Origin: Armatimonadota bacterium
Lineage (GTDB): Bacteria; Armatimonadota; Zipacnadia; Zipacnadales; UBA11051
Assembly: GCA_003542955.1 (NCBI GenBank)
Contig: DPJP01000385.1
Coordinates: forward strand, 1 to 5,166
DNA: 5,166 nucleotides
Direction: 5' to 3'
In this document: one piece after another, positions 1 to 5,166 of the stretch
How positions within the stretch are numbered: position 1 is the stretch's first letter
Layout of the letters: every line of letters starts with the position of its first letter
The notes under the pieces: generated by a model
The model's input: only the letters and a program-made list of their open reading frames with translations
Databases searched by the model: none
Told to the model about the DNA's origin: nothing
Made by a program: the position numbers and the translations under genes

Positions 1-23
1 CCCCCAGCCCCCTCTCCCTGTTC

Positions 24-64
24 CCGGCCTGTACCGTCTCACGCGACGAGACGGTACAGGCCGG
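24..64. repeat. Perfect 17-bp inverted repeat (long hairpin)
   Basis: Positions 24-40 (CCGGCCTGTACCGTCTC) are the exact reverse complement of 48-64, with a 7-nt spacer (ACGCGAC). A further 6-bp pairing, TCTCCC (13-18) with GGGAGA (75-80), could extend the structure past an internal loop. It lies about 80 nt past the stop codon of the leftward oxidoreductase gene. A transcript from either side would form a very stable stem, but neither strand has a T-run after it, so it is not a canonical intrinsic terminator. It may be a U-less terminator, an mRNA 3'-end stabiliser, or a short palindromic repeat. The inverted repeat is certain; the function is not known. Confidence 0.85.
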
Positions 65-123
65 CGGGACGAGGGGGAGAACGACCAACGACCTGTCACC
101 GTTGCCCTCGCACGACCCGCGCC

Positions 124-144
124 AGGGCCTCTCCTGCCGGCCCT
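124..144 (-). terminator. Small hairpin abutting the oxidoreductase stop codon
   Basis: AGGGCC (124-129) pairs with GGCCCT (139-144) across a 9-nt loop, directly next to the TAG stop at 145-147 of the leftward gene. Its position suggests a 3'-end element. The stem is only 6 bp and no T-tract follows on the minus strand, so calling it a terminator is weak. Confidence 0.25.
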
Positions 145-1200
145 CTACCCCACCTCCACCAGCTGCCCGCTCGTGGCCGACGCGTAGATCGCGTCGCTGA
201 TCTGCTGCAGCACAAGGGCATGCTCCAGCGTCGTCTCCGGCTCGGTGTCATTGACAATCGCCTCGGCGATGCTCTGCATCGGGCCGCTCATCGTCAACCC
301 GGAGTCCTCATCGCCCTCCCACAGGACGCGCGAACGGAAGCCCTCCATCGCCGTCGCTTCATCAAGCATGATCTGCTTGGGATTCTTCACCGTCATCGCC
401 AGGCGCAATGAGGCCTTCGTGCCGACGATCTGCCAGGCATCCTCCGCGGCCGCGGGCATGTACTCGCCGCGCTCGATCTGCAGCATAGTCCCGCCCTCGC
501 AGCGGATCAGGGCCACGTAGTGCGCATCCGCCGTCGAGCCCTCCGGCACGTGTCTGGAGAGCTGCTCGGGCACCGGCCAGTACTGGGCAAAGCATGTCTG
601 CGGCTTGAGCTGCCACCCGCAGATGCCCAGCAGGTAGTCGAGGTCATAGCAGCTCCAGTTCATCAGGATGCCGCCGCCGTTGAGTTCGAACTTGAGCCGC
701 CACTCGGGCCGGACGCTCTCCGGCGGCGGGCCCGCGGCGATGAAGCAGCGCAGGTGCACGGTGCGCAACGCCCCCAGGGCGCCGGAGGCGATGAACTCAG
801 TCGCCACCTTCGCATTCTCCATGAAGCGGTAGCGCGATGAGCAGCACGCGGCCTTCAGGTCGCCTCGGGCGGCGATCAACTGCTTCACCTCACCGGCGTT
901 CATCGCCACCGGCTTCTCAGTCAGCACATGCTTGCCATGCTTGAAGGCCTCGAGGGCAAGCTCGGTGCGTCGGTAGGCCGGCAGGGCCAGTACCACGAGG
1001 TCGATATCGGGGTCGGCGCACAGCTCCATGCCTTCGCGGTAGGTCTTCGAGATGCCGCGCTCCTGCGCGGTCTTCTGCGCGCGCTCATCAATGAGGTCCG
1101 CCACGGCGACAAGCTCTGTCAGCTCGCACGCCTGGGCCGCCTCCGCGTGTCTGGGTCCCATGACTCCACAGCCGACGACTCCGACTCGTATCGGGTCCAT
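145..1200 (-). CDS. Gfo/Idh/MocA-family NAD(P)-dependent oxidoreductase
   Basis: This encodes a 351-residue cytoplasmic dehydrogenase of the Gfo/Idh/MocA family, whose members oxidise or reduce sugars, inositols and related polyols. The N-terminal Rossmann fold shows VGVVGCGVMG (GxGxxG at residues 10-15), Asp35 at the end of the second strand (usually favouring NAD over NADP), and the hallmark TEKPV with Glu95-Lys96-Pro97. The C-terminal alpha/beta domain has the substrate-site stretch GGGILMNWSCYDLDYL (175-190). There the common 'D-x-G-x-H' pattern reads N181-W-S-C-Y185, so the usual His is Tyr, as in some subfamilies. The length is normal for the family. I chose the ATG at 1200 because GAAAGGA sits 8 nt upstream; the in-frame TTG at 1221 would overlap that site. 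It is transcribed away from the secreted-protein operon and may act on a sugar released by it. The substrate cannot be read from the sequence. Confidence 0.93.
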   Translation of the reverse strand: MDPIRVGVVGCGVMGPRHAEAAQACELTELVAVADLIDERAQKTAQERGISKTYREGMELCADPDIDLVVLALPAYRRTELALEAFKHGKHVLTEKPVAMNAGEVKQLIAARGDLKAACCSSRYRFMENAKVATEFIASGALGALRTVHLRCFIAAGPPPESVRPEWRLKFELNGGGILMNWSCYDLDYLLGICGWQLKPQTCFAQYWPVPEQLSRHVPEGSTADAHYVALIRCEGGTMLQIERGEYMPAAAEDAWQIVGTKASLRLAMTVKNPKQIMLDEATAMEGFRSRVLWEGDEDSGLTMSGPMQSIAEAIVNDTEPETTLEHALVLQQISDAIYASATSGQLVEVG

Positions 1201-1208
1201 ATCAAGCG

Positions 1209-1215
1209 TCCTTTC
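1209..1215 (-). promoter_or_regulatory. Ribosome binding site that fixes the oxidoreductase start
   Basis: On the minus strand GAAAGGA lies 8 nt before the ATG at 1200. This is why the ATG is preferred over the in-frame TTG at 1221, which would place the Shine-Dalgarno sequence inside the coding region. Confidence 0.8.
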
Positions 1216-1349
1216 GCGCAATCGTGCAATCAGGTGGGCTGCGCCTGTAGTTCACCCACGTCCTGCCCTCCTCCTCCGTCGGTTGCGCGGAAGGACCCTC
1301 TGCCCTTCCCGATGAAAGAGCTATCGCGTTCGTGTGATGCCACACCGAC

Positions 1350-1354
1350 AGGAG
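1350..1354 (+). promoter_or_regulatory. Ribosome binding site for the jelly-roll protein gene
   Basis: AGGAG lies 6 nt before the ATG at 1361, which is ideal spacing. It argues against the in-frame GTG (1334) and ATG (1337) further upstream. Starting at 1361 also puts a proper signal sequence at the very N-terminus. Confidence 0.85.
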
Positions 1355-1360
1355 AGACCG

Positions 1361-2194
1361 ATGCTGCGAATAGCCATCGCTCTGGCGTGCATTCCGGCCG
1401 TGGTGGCCTGCGGCGCCGTGGAGATCATCATCAGCGCCGATCCGCCACTGCCGACGCCGAACCTGCTGCGGAACCCGGGCTTCGAGACGATCACCGATGC
1501 CGGGCCCGAGCACTGGAGCTTCAGCACCGCGCGGCCGGACAACTTCGCGCTGAGCTGGGAGGGCCCTGCCCGGACCGGTGAGCACTGTGCGGCCCTGACA
1601 GCCCATACGAATGTGATGTCCGGCTACTGGGGTCAGATCGTGCCGGTCGACGCGGGAGCGTACCTGCTCAGGGGGCACTACCGCCTCGTCAGCGGCCGGA
1701 TGCTCATCTATGCCCATGGTACGAACAAGGACCGGCAGCCGTCGGTCGGCGTCGATGAACGCTACTATGCCGGCGCCCTGCAGGGACACTGGCTCGTGCC
1801 GGTGTTCATCCCGCCGGAGGCACTCGCCGGCATGGCTCTCGACGGCTACGAGCCATTCCGCCTGCCTGTCACCATCCCCGAGGGCCTCCCGGCTCTCACC
1901 ATCAGCCTGGGGATGTACTTCACACCCGGTGAGCTTGCCTTCGATGACATCTGGTTCGGCCTCGGCGAGACCACGCTCACAGTGAAGATTGACCCTCAGG
2001 GGTCCACGCTTGCCGGACTGCAGGTGCTCTCGGATCAATCCGACACGCCGGTCTATGCATCCGAGCAGGGGCAGGCGCCGCCACGTGAACTGACACTTGA
2101 GACGATGCCCACCGATGCCGTCTACACGGTTGTGGTCACCACCGCGGACGGCAAGGAGTTCAGGGCAACCTGTCCCGAGGGGGTGGATGGCTGA
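1361..2194 (+). CDS. Exported CBM4/9-like jelly-roll protein, probable lipoprotein
   Basis: This encodes a 277-residue exported protein with no catalytic domain that I recognise. Residues 1-17 form a short signal sequence: Arg3, then a hydrophobic run ending V-V-A-Cys17, which fits a lipobox and suggests lipid anchoring. Ordinary cleavage a few residues later is the alternative. After a Pro-rich linker comes NLLRNPGFE (34-42) followed by Trp52, the characteristic opening of CBM4/9-like and related galactose-binding-like jelly rolls. The matching last strand is FDDIWF (194-199). Residues about 203-277 look like a second small beta-sandwich (alternating hydrophobic strands such as TLTVKID and VYTVVVTT). 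In this fold class the domain commonly binds glycans. It is the first gene of an operon; its stop overlaps the start of the large secreted protein, so the two are probably made together. It may present substrate to that enzyme (inference). Confidence 0.82.
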   Translation: MLRIAIALACIPAVVACGAVEIIISADPPLPTPNLLRNPGFETITDAGPEHWSFSTARPDNFALSWEGPARTGEHCAALTAHTNVMSGYWGQIVPVDAGAYLLRGHYRLVSGRMLIYAHGTNKDRQPSVGVDERYYAGALQGHWLVPVFIPPEALAGMALDGYEPFRLPVTIPEGLPALTISLGMYFTPGELAFDDIWFGLGETTLTVKIDPQGSTLAGLQVLSDQSDTPVYASEQGQAPPRELTLETMPTDAVYTVVVTTADGKEFRATCPEGVDG

Positions 2195-2196
2195 TG
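2177..2196 (+). promoter_or_regulatory. Stop-start overlap (TGATG) with weak SD: translational coupling
   Basis: The TGA of the jelly-roll gene (2192-2194) shares its last A with the ATG of the next gene (2194-2196). A G-rich stretch (GAGGGGGTGG, 2177-2186) ends 7 nt before the ATG and can serve as a modest ribosome binding site. The overlap implies re-initiation by terminating ribosomes and co-production of the two proteins. It also supports this ATG over the downstream Met5, because this start gives a complete signal peptide. Confidence 0.8.
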
Positions 2197-4881
2197 CGGG
2201 CAACAATGACCGCAGCAACGATCATCGGTGTGCTGTGCGCGACGCCGGCATTCGCGGCTGACATCCAGGGCGGCAACCTGACCATCACCATTGCTGAGAA
2301 CGGCGCTATCACCGGCTGCTCGACATCGGCCGATGCCGGGCTGGTTGATGGGATGGCAGTGTATCTCAATGACGGCGTCGGCAAGTCGGTTGTCACGCTG
2401 AGGCCCGCGGGGCTCAGGCAGGAGGGCGACGAGTCCACCGTCACCTATGGCTGCGCGCTGCCGCTGACGGTTTCCGCCCGCTTCCGGCCGGTCGGTCACG
2501 GGCTCGAGGTCACGCTCGCATTGGCCAACCAGGGAGAGCAGCAGCAACTGCTCGAGGCCGGCATCGACCTGCACATCGCCAGGACCGACGGGCTGAGTGT
2601 CTATGATGGCAGGAGCGTCGCCGAGACGCCCTCGGAGCCGTTCGGTGAGGATGACTTCCTGGGCCGCCTGCAGCTTTGTGCCGCATACAACGACACCGCA
2701 GGCGTCGGGATGGGCCTCGCGCCGACGGAGCTGCGCTCCTGGTTTCATCATCTCTACACGCCGGGGAACACCGGCGGGCTGCTTCGGACCGTCACGCGCC
2801 TGGTGCTCGATGCCGGGCAGTCGGATGCGGTGACCTTCTTCCTCGCCGCCCATCCGGGTGAGTACGGCTTCTACGAAACGCTGGATGCCTACTACAATAC
2901 CTACCCGACGTGGTTCGTCGCCGACCCGGAGGTCGATCCACGCGCGAGCGGCGGGGGCGCGCAGTACCGCGGCTACCATGGGAGGGGGCCGTTCGCCGCG
3001 GAGAACTGCCGACGGCTGTTCGGCTCCTGGGACTGGTGCTATGCGCCCTTCCGGCGCACCGGCGACATCTACGGGCGGCAGGAGTTCTGGGACTACGAGC
3101 CGGTGCGCGCAATGAGCGGCGAGCGGGCGCAGTCGTTCGAGGACTTCCATCGCTGGCGGAAAGACTACTTCGCCAGGAGCAAGCAGTACGGCGTGGCATT
3201 CATGTTCTACGTCCCCGCGCAGACGTGGTGCGAGGAGCGGCTTGCCACCGACCACTATGCCGATGCGCTCATCGAGGACCCCGACGAGAGGACGCTCTTC
3301 ACCACGCCCTGGGTGACGGGGCATGACAACGAGCGGCGCGTGTTCCCCTACAAGACCAGCTTCGGCGAGCAGAGCCTTCTCGACATGCGGCAGGTGGCAG
3401 AGGAGTTGGACCTGGTCGGCTTTGCGTTCGATACCGCCGAGGGACGCGCAAAGTACCGCGGACCCGCGCTGCCGCGGCTCGAGGGTCGCGCATGGGATGA
3501 AAATGGGCCCTACTGCCGCGAGAATATCGCCGTCGCGCGGCTGGCGCAGTTCGTCCACACTCTCCACGACTCGCGCGGCTACAAGCTGGCCGTGGTTGCC
3601 AACCCGAATCCGCGCGGCGCCTACACGTCGCTTCTCTACGTCGATTCAGCGATGATGGAGGGCGAGCCGTGGAAGGTGGGCCGCGACTATGCGCTGATGC
3701 CGCGGTTGATGGCCGGGCACAAGACGCTCGTGTGGTGGGAGGGCTACGAACTCGACAGCTTCATCCGCACCGAGAGAGCCGACCCGCGCCAGGTGCGAAT
3801 GCTGCTGCGTGGACTTGCCGATTTCGCGCTCTACCAGAGCCTGCGACTCGGTTACATCCCGCCGCCCAATTTCACCCAGGGCGTCACGCGCCTCGTCGAA
3901 TGGCTGCCGGCAATCACCGACTGCGTGCAGACCGGCTGGGAGCCGATCCCCGCCTGCCGCGTCCCGGAGCCGTGGTGGGTGACCCGCTACGGCAACGGCC
4001 TCGAGACCAGGCTCGCAATCGCCCATGAGACGCTGGATACGCACTCGGGGCAGGCGAGCGTGCAGAACGCCCGCTTTGCAGAGGGAGCGGTGCTCTTCTC
4101 CCACTACGACGGCCGCGCGCTGAGCAATCGTCTGCAGGGCGGCGAGACGGTCCTCGACATCACGGCGCCCAACCGCACGCCGCTGCTCTACCAGGCACAG
4201 GCGGAGATACTGACTCAAGGCACGGTGCAGGAGGCCATCGTCTCGCACACCGGCGGCGTCTGCGGCGCGAGCACCGAACTTGCCCTTGTCGGCAACGGGG
4301 AAGCTCGCTTGCGACTGCGCGTACCACGCGACATGCGGCTGATCTCGGTCTCCCTGGATGGGAGACCGGTGGAGCAGTGTGATCTCGATGCCGCCACGGC
4401 GACGGCTGCCCTCTCCGGCCGACACACGCTGCTAGCGACATTCACCTCGGCGGTCTTCGCCGGACAGGATGCCGATGTCCTCGACTTCCCGTTCATCGAG
4501 GGAAACCAGCCGAAGTGCGCGATCTCCGTGCGCCCCGGCTGCACGGAGACCGAGCGCCGCTGCGCCGACTGGCTGAGCACGTACTTCCGCTACTGGTACA
4601 CGATGGAGGTCAGCGCCGACGACGCCCCGATCATCCCCGTTCGCGAGGGGCAACCTGCCGCCGGCCCTGCGGTGGTCATCACGCTTGCGGATCACGAGGG
4701 GCACAATGTGCGGGTGGATGGCGACATCCTGACGGTAATGGCCGCGGATGCGAAGACTCTGGATGCTGTGTTCGGCAAGCTCCTGCGCGCTCTGGATCGG
4801 CGGTACTTCACCCCGATGCAGTGCTTCTTCAACAACTCCGGCATCAAGGGCCAGGCACTGACGTGGGATGAGAAGCCGTAG
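2194..4881 (+). CDS. Large secreted multi-domain glycoside-hydrolase-like protein
   Basis: This encodes an 895-residue exported protein. The signal peptide spans about residues 1-21 (Arg2, hydrophobic core IIGVLCAT, cleavage after AFA). Residues about 23-235 are beta-rich and resemble the N-terminal super-sandwich of several glycoside-hydrolase families. Residues about 260-580 alternate strands and helices like a TIM barrel: GSWDWCY (277-283), YGVAFMFYVP (332-341), LVGFAFDTAEG (to 417, with Asp413 and Glu416), KLAVVANPNP (to 473), YVDSAMMEGEPW (482-493, with Asp484, Glu489 and Glu491) and TLVWWEGYELD (511-521). Acidic residues at strand ends make Asp413, Asp484 and Glu489 the best catalytic candidates. 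Residues about 590-765 are again beta-rich. Residues about 775-895 (AADAKTLDAVFGKLLRALDRRYF at 850-872) resemble the non-catalytic domain found N-terminally in GH20/GH67-type enzymes. I cannot assign a named family. Export, fold and the operon partner suggest glycan or glycoside breakdown outside the cytoplasm; a catalytically dead binding protein remains possible. Confidence 0.8.
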   Translation: MRATMTAATIIGVLCATPAFAADIQGGNLTITIAENGAITGCSTSADAGLVDGMAVYLNDGVGKSVVTLRPAGLRQEGDESTVTYGCALPLTVSARFRPVGHGLEVTLALANQGEQQQLLEAGIDLHIARTDGLSVYDGRSVAETPSEPFGEDDFLGRLQLCAAYNDTAGVGMGLAPTELRSWFHHLYTPGNTGGLLRTVTRLVLDAGQSDAVTFFLAAHPGEYGFYETLDAYYNTYPTWFVADPEVDPRASGGGAQYRGYHGRGPFAAENCRRLFGSWDWCYAPFRRTGDIYGRQEFWDYEPVRAMSGERAQSFEDFHRWRKDYFARSKQYGVAFMFYVPAQTWCEERLATDHYADALIEDPDERTLFTTPWVTGHDNERRVFPYKTSFGEQSLLDMRQVAEELDLVGFAFDTAEGRAKYRGPALPRLEGRAWDENGPYCRENIAVARLAQFVHTLHDSRGYKLAVVANPNPRGAYTSLLYVDSAMMEGEPWKVGRDYALMPRLMAGHKTLVWWEGYELDSFIRTERADPRQVRMLLRGLADFALYQSLRLGYIPPPNFTQGVTRLVEWLPAITDCVQTGWEPIPACRVPEPWWVTRYGNGLETRLAIAHETLDTHSGQASVQNARFAEGAVLFSHYDGRALSNRLQGGETVLDITAPNRTPLLYQAQAEILTQGTVQEAIVSHTGGVCGASTELALVGNGEARLRLRVPRDMRLISVSLDGRPVEQCDLDAATATAALSGRHTLLATFTSAVFAGQDADVLDFPFIEGNQPKCAISVRPGCTETERRCADWLSTYFRYWYTMEVSADDAPIIPVREGQPAAGPAVVITLADHEGHNVRVDGDILTVMAADAKTLDAVFGKLLRALDRRYFTPMQCFFNNSGIKGQALTWDEKP

Positions 4882-4901
4882 AGTCACCGCTCAGGCGGCA
4901 C

Positions 4902-4975
4902 GGGGACTGCCACCTGCTTCGCCATCCGCGTCGCCGGAGGGGATGCCGTCTGCACCGAAGCAGGTCGCTTTCCCC
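4902..4975 (+). repeat. Imperfect palindromic repeat, copy 1 (REP/BIME-like)
   Basis: This 74-bp element starts 20 nt after the stop codon of the large secreted protein. Its left arm is GGGGACTGCCACC (4902-4914) plus TGCTTCG (4915-4921); its right arm is CGAAGCA (4956-4962) plus GGTCGCTTTCCCC (4963-4975). The inner 7 bp pair perfectly, and the outer 13 pair with three mismatches. The 34-nt loop contains a further possible 5-bp stem, CATCC (4923-4927) with GGATG (4941-4945). Copy 2 at 5000-5074 has nearly the same ends in opposite orientation. In mRNA it would be a strong 3'-UTR hairpin, which could stabilise or end the operon transcript. Confidence 0.85.
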
Positions 4976-4999
4976 AATGCCGATCACGCACACTGAATC

Positions 5000-5074
5000 G
5001 GGGACAGCGACCCATCCGGATGCAAGCGGCCGGGCACCAGTCGAGAGAGAAGGGCCGGATGGGTGGCAGTCCCC
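5000..5074 (-). repeat. Imperfect palindromic repeat, copy 2 (inverted relative to copy 1)
   Basis: This 75-bp element reads, on the minus strand, GGGGACTGCCACC, CATCCGG, a 35-nt loop, CCGGATG, GGTCGCTGTCCCC. Its first 13 nt match the start of copy 1 exactly and its last 13 nt match the end of copy 1 with one difference. The inner 7-bp stem differs from that of copy 1 yet pairs perfectly, and the loops show no obvious similarity. On the plus strand the arms are 5000-5019 and 5055-5074, with two mismatches in 20 pairs. The gap to copy 1 is 24 nt. Opposed copies of one asymmetric palindrome are the arrangement seen in REP pairs and BIMEs, usually mobilised by a REP-associated Y1 (RAYT) transposase encoded elsewhere. 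That identity is inference. Confidence 0.85.
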
Positions 5075-5078
5075 ACGG

Positions 5079-5088
5079 GGCAGTCCCC
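5079..5088 (-). repeat. Partial third repeat end
   Basis: GGCAGTCCCC at 5079-5088 repeats the outer end of copy 2 (5065-5074) in direct orientation at a 14-nt pitch. On the minus strand this gives GGGGACTGCC twice in succession. No matching second arm follows within the window, so it looks like a truncated copy or a duplicated end. Confidence 0.6.
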
Positions 5089-5110
5089 GGTGCGCCCCCT
5101 GAGATACTAC

Positions 5111-5139
5111 GCGGTCTCTTGGCAGACCGCCCTCCGGTC
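5111..5139. repeat. Overlapping, mutually exclusive small hairpins
   Basis: GCGGTCT (5111-5117) pairs with AGACCGC (5124-5130) over a 6-nt loop. GACCG (5125-5129), part of that right arm, can instead pair with CGGTC (5135-5139) over a 5-nt loop. No T-run follows on either strand, so neither is a standard terminator. Both inverted repeats are directly visible; whether they switch is unknown. Confidence 0.5.
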
Positions 5140-5166
5140 GGTTCGTCATTTCATTGAGGGAATTGC

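Larger units (their letters stand above)
1201..1360. promoter_or_regulatory. Divergent intergenic control region
   Basis: These 160 bp separate the leftward oxidoreductase from the rightward operon and must hold both promoters. I see no convincing -35/-10 pair on either strand, as expected for a G+C-rich genome with unknown sigma-factor preferences. A short dyad, GTGTG-ATGC-CACAC (1332-1345), ends 4 nt before the Shine-Dalgarno sequence of the rightward gene and could be an operator, though five base pairs per arm is little evidence. Confidence 0.5.

Noticed and set aside
1201..1221. TTG at 1221 as an alternative oxidoreductase start
   Set aside because: It would add seven residues encoded by the Shine-Dalgarno region itself and has no better ribosome binding site of its own.
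1334..1360. GTG (1334) or ATG (1337) as alternative starts of the jelly-roll protein
   Set aside because: They would put charged residues, encoded partly by the AGGAG site, ahead of the signal sequence; the ATG at 1361 has ideal spacing.
1202..2218. 338-codon open frame on the minus strand opposite the jelly-roll gene
   Set aside because: It is antisense to a gene with a signal sequence, good ribosome binding site and recognisable fold motif. Its translation is rich in Arg, Gly, His and Pro with no domain pattern, as expected for a shadow frame in G+C-rich DNA.
2122..3567. 481-codon open frame on the minus strand opposite the large secreted gene
   Set aside because: It is long only because stop codons are rare in the G+C-rich antisense frame. 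It overlaps both real genes, and its composition shows no recognisable fold or motif.
3646..4425. 259-codon open frame on the minus strand
   Set aside because: It is wholly antisense to the well-supported 895-residue protein and has no domain-like pattern.
4902..5088. CRISPR array
   Set aside because: There are only two full copies in inverted orientation with variable stems and no regularly spaced direct repeats, so this is not a CRISPR locus.
4844..5149. 101-codon open frame on the minus strand across the palindromic repeats
   Set aside because: It runs through both repeat copies and into the end of the large secreted gene. Its translation is low-complexity Arg/Gly/Pro/Ser-rich with no recognisable motif, so it is probably non-coding.
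4882..5166. tRNA or other known structured RNA in the right intergenic region
   Set aside because: I see no cloverleaf, T-arm (GGTTCRA) consensus in proper context, or known riboswitch core; the structure is explained by the palindromic repeats.

Overview
The window is G+C-rich (roughly two thirds by eye) bacterial DNA with one divergent pair of transcription units: a leftward oxidoreductase gene (145-1200) and a rightward two-gene operon (1361-4881). Non-coding DNA lies at both ends. The pairing of a Gfo/Idh/MocA dehydrogenase with exported, multi-domain, carbohydrate-active-looking proteins carrying an 'NLLRNPGFE' jelly-roll start is typical of polysaccharide-degrading lineages such as Armatimonadota, Planctomycetota or related uncultured groups. 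That placement is inference; there is no rRNA or taxonomic marker here.

Layout. 1-144 has no gene but holds a perfect 17-bp-stem hairpin (24-64) and a small hairpin abutting the leftward stop codon (124-144). 145-1200 (minus) encodes a 351-residue Gfo/Idh/MocA-type NAD(P)-dependent oxidoreductase. 1201-1360 is the divergent control region with good Shine-Dalgarno sequences for both flanking genes. 1361-2194 (plus) encodes a 277-residue exported, probably lipid-anchored protein with a CBM4/9-like jelly-roll domain. 2194-4881 (plus) starts within the preceding stop codon (TGATG) and encodes an 895-residue secreted protein: an N-terminal beta-sandwich, a central region that looks like a glycoside-hydrolase TIM barrel, a second beta-rich part, and a C-terminal domain resembling the non-catalytic 'domain b' of GH20/GH67-type enzymes.

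4882-5166 has no credible gene. It contains the most unusual structure in the window: two ~75-bp imperfect palindromes (4902-4975 and 5000-5074) in opposite orientation. They share 13-nt ends but have different 7-bp inner stems that still pair perfectly, and unrelated 34-35-nt loops. A third partial end (5079-5088) and a small hairpin cluster (5111-5139) follow. The arrangement resembles REP/BIME-type mosaic repeats.

Working model (inference): the two exported proteins bind and process a glycan or glycoside outside the cytoplasm, and the divergent dehydrogenase oxidises or reduces a released sugar or sugar derivative inside the cell.
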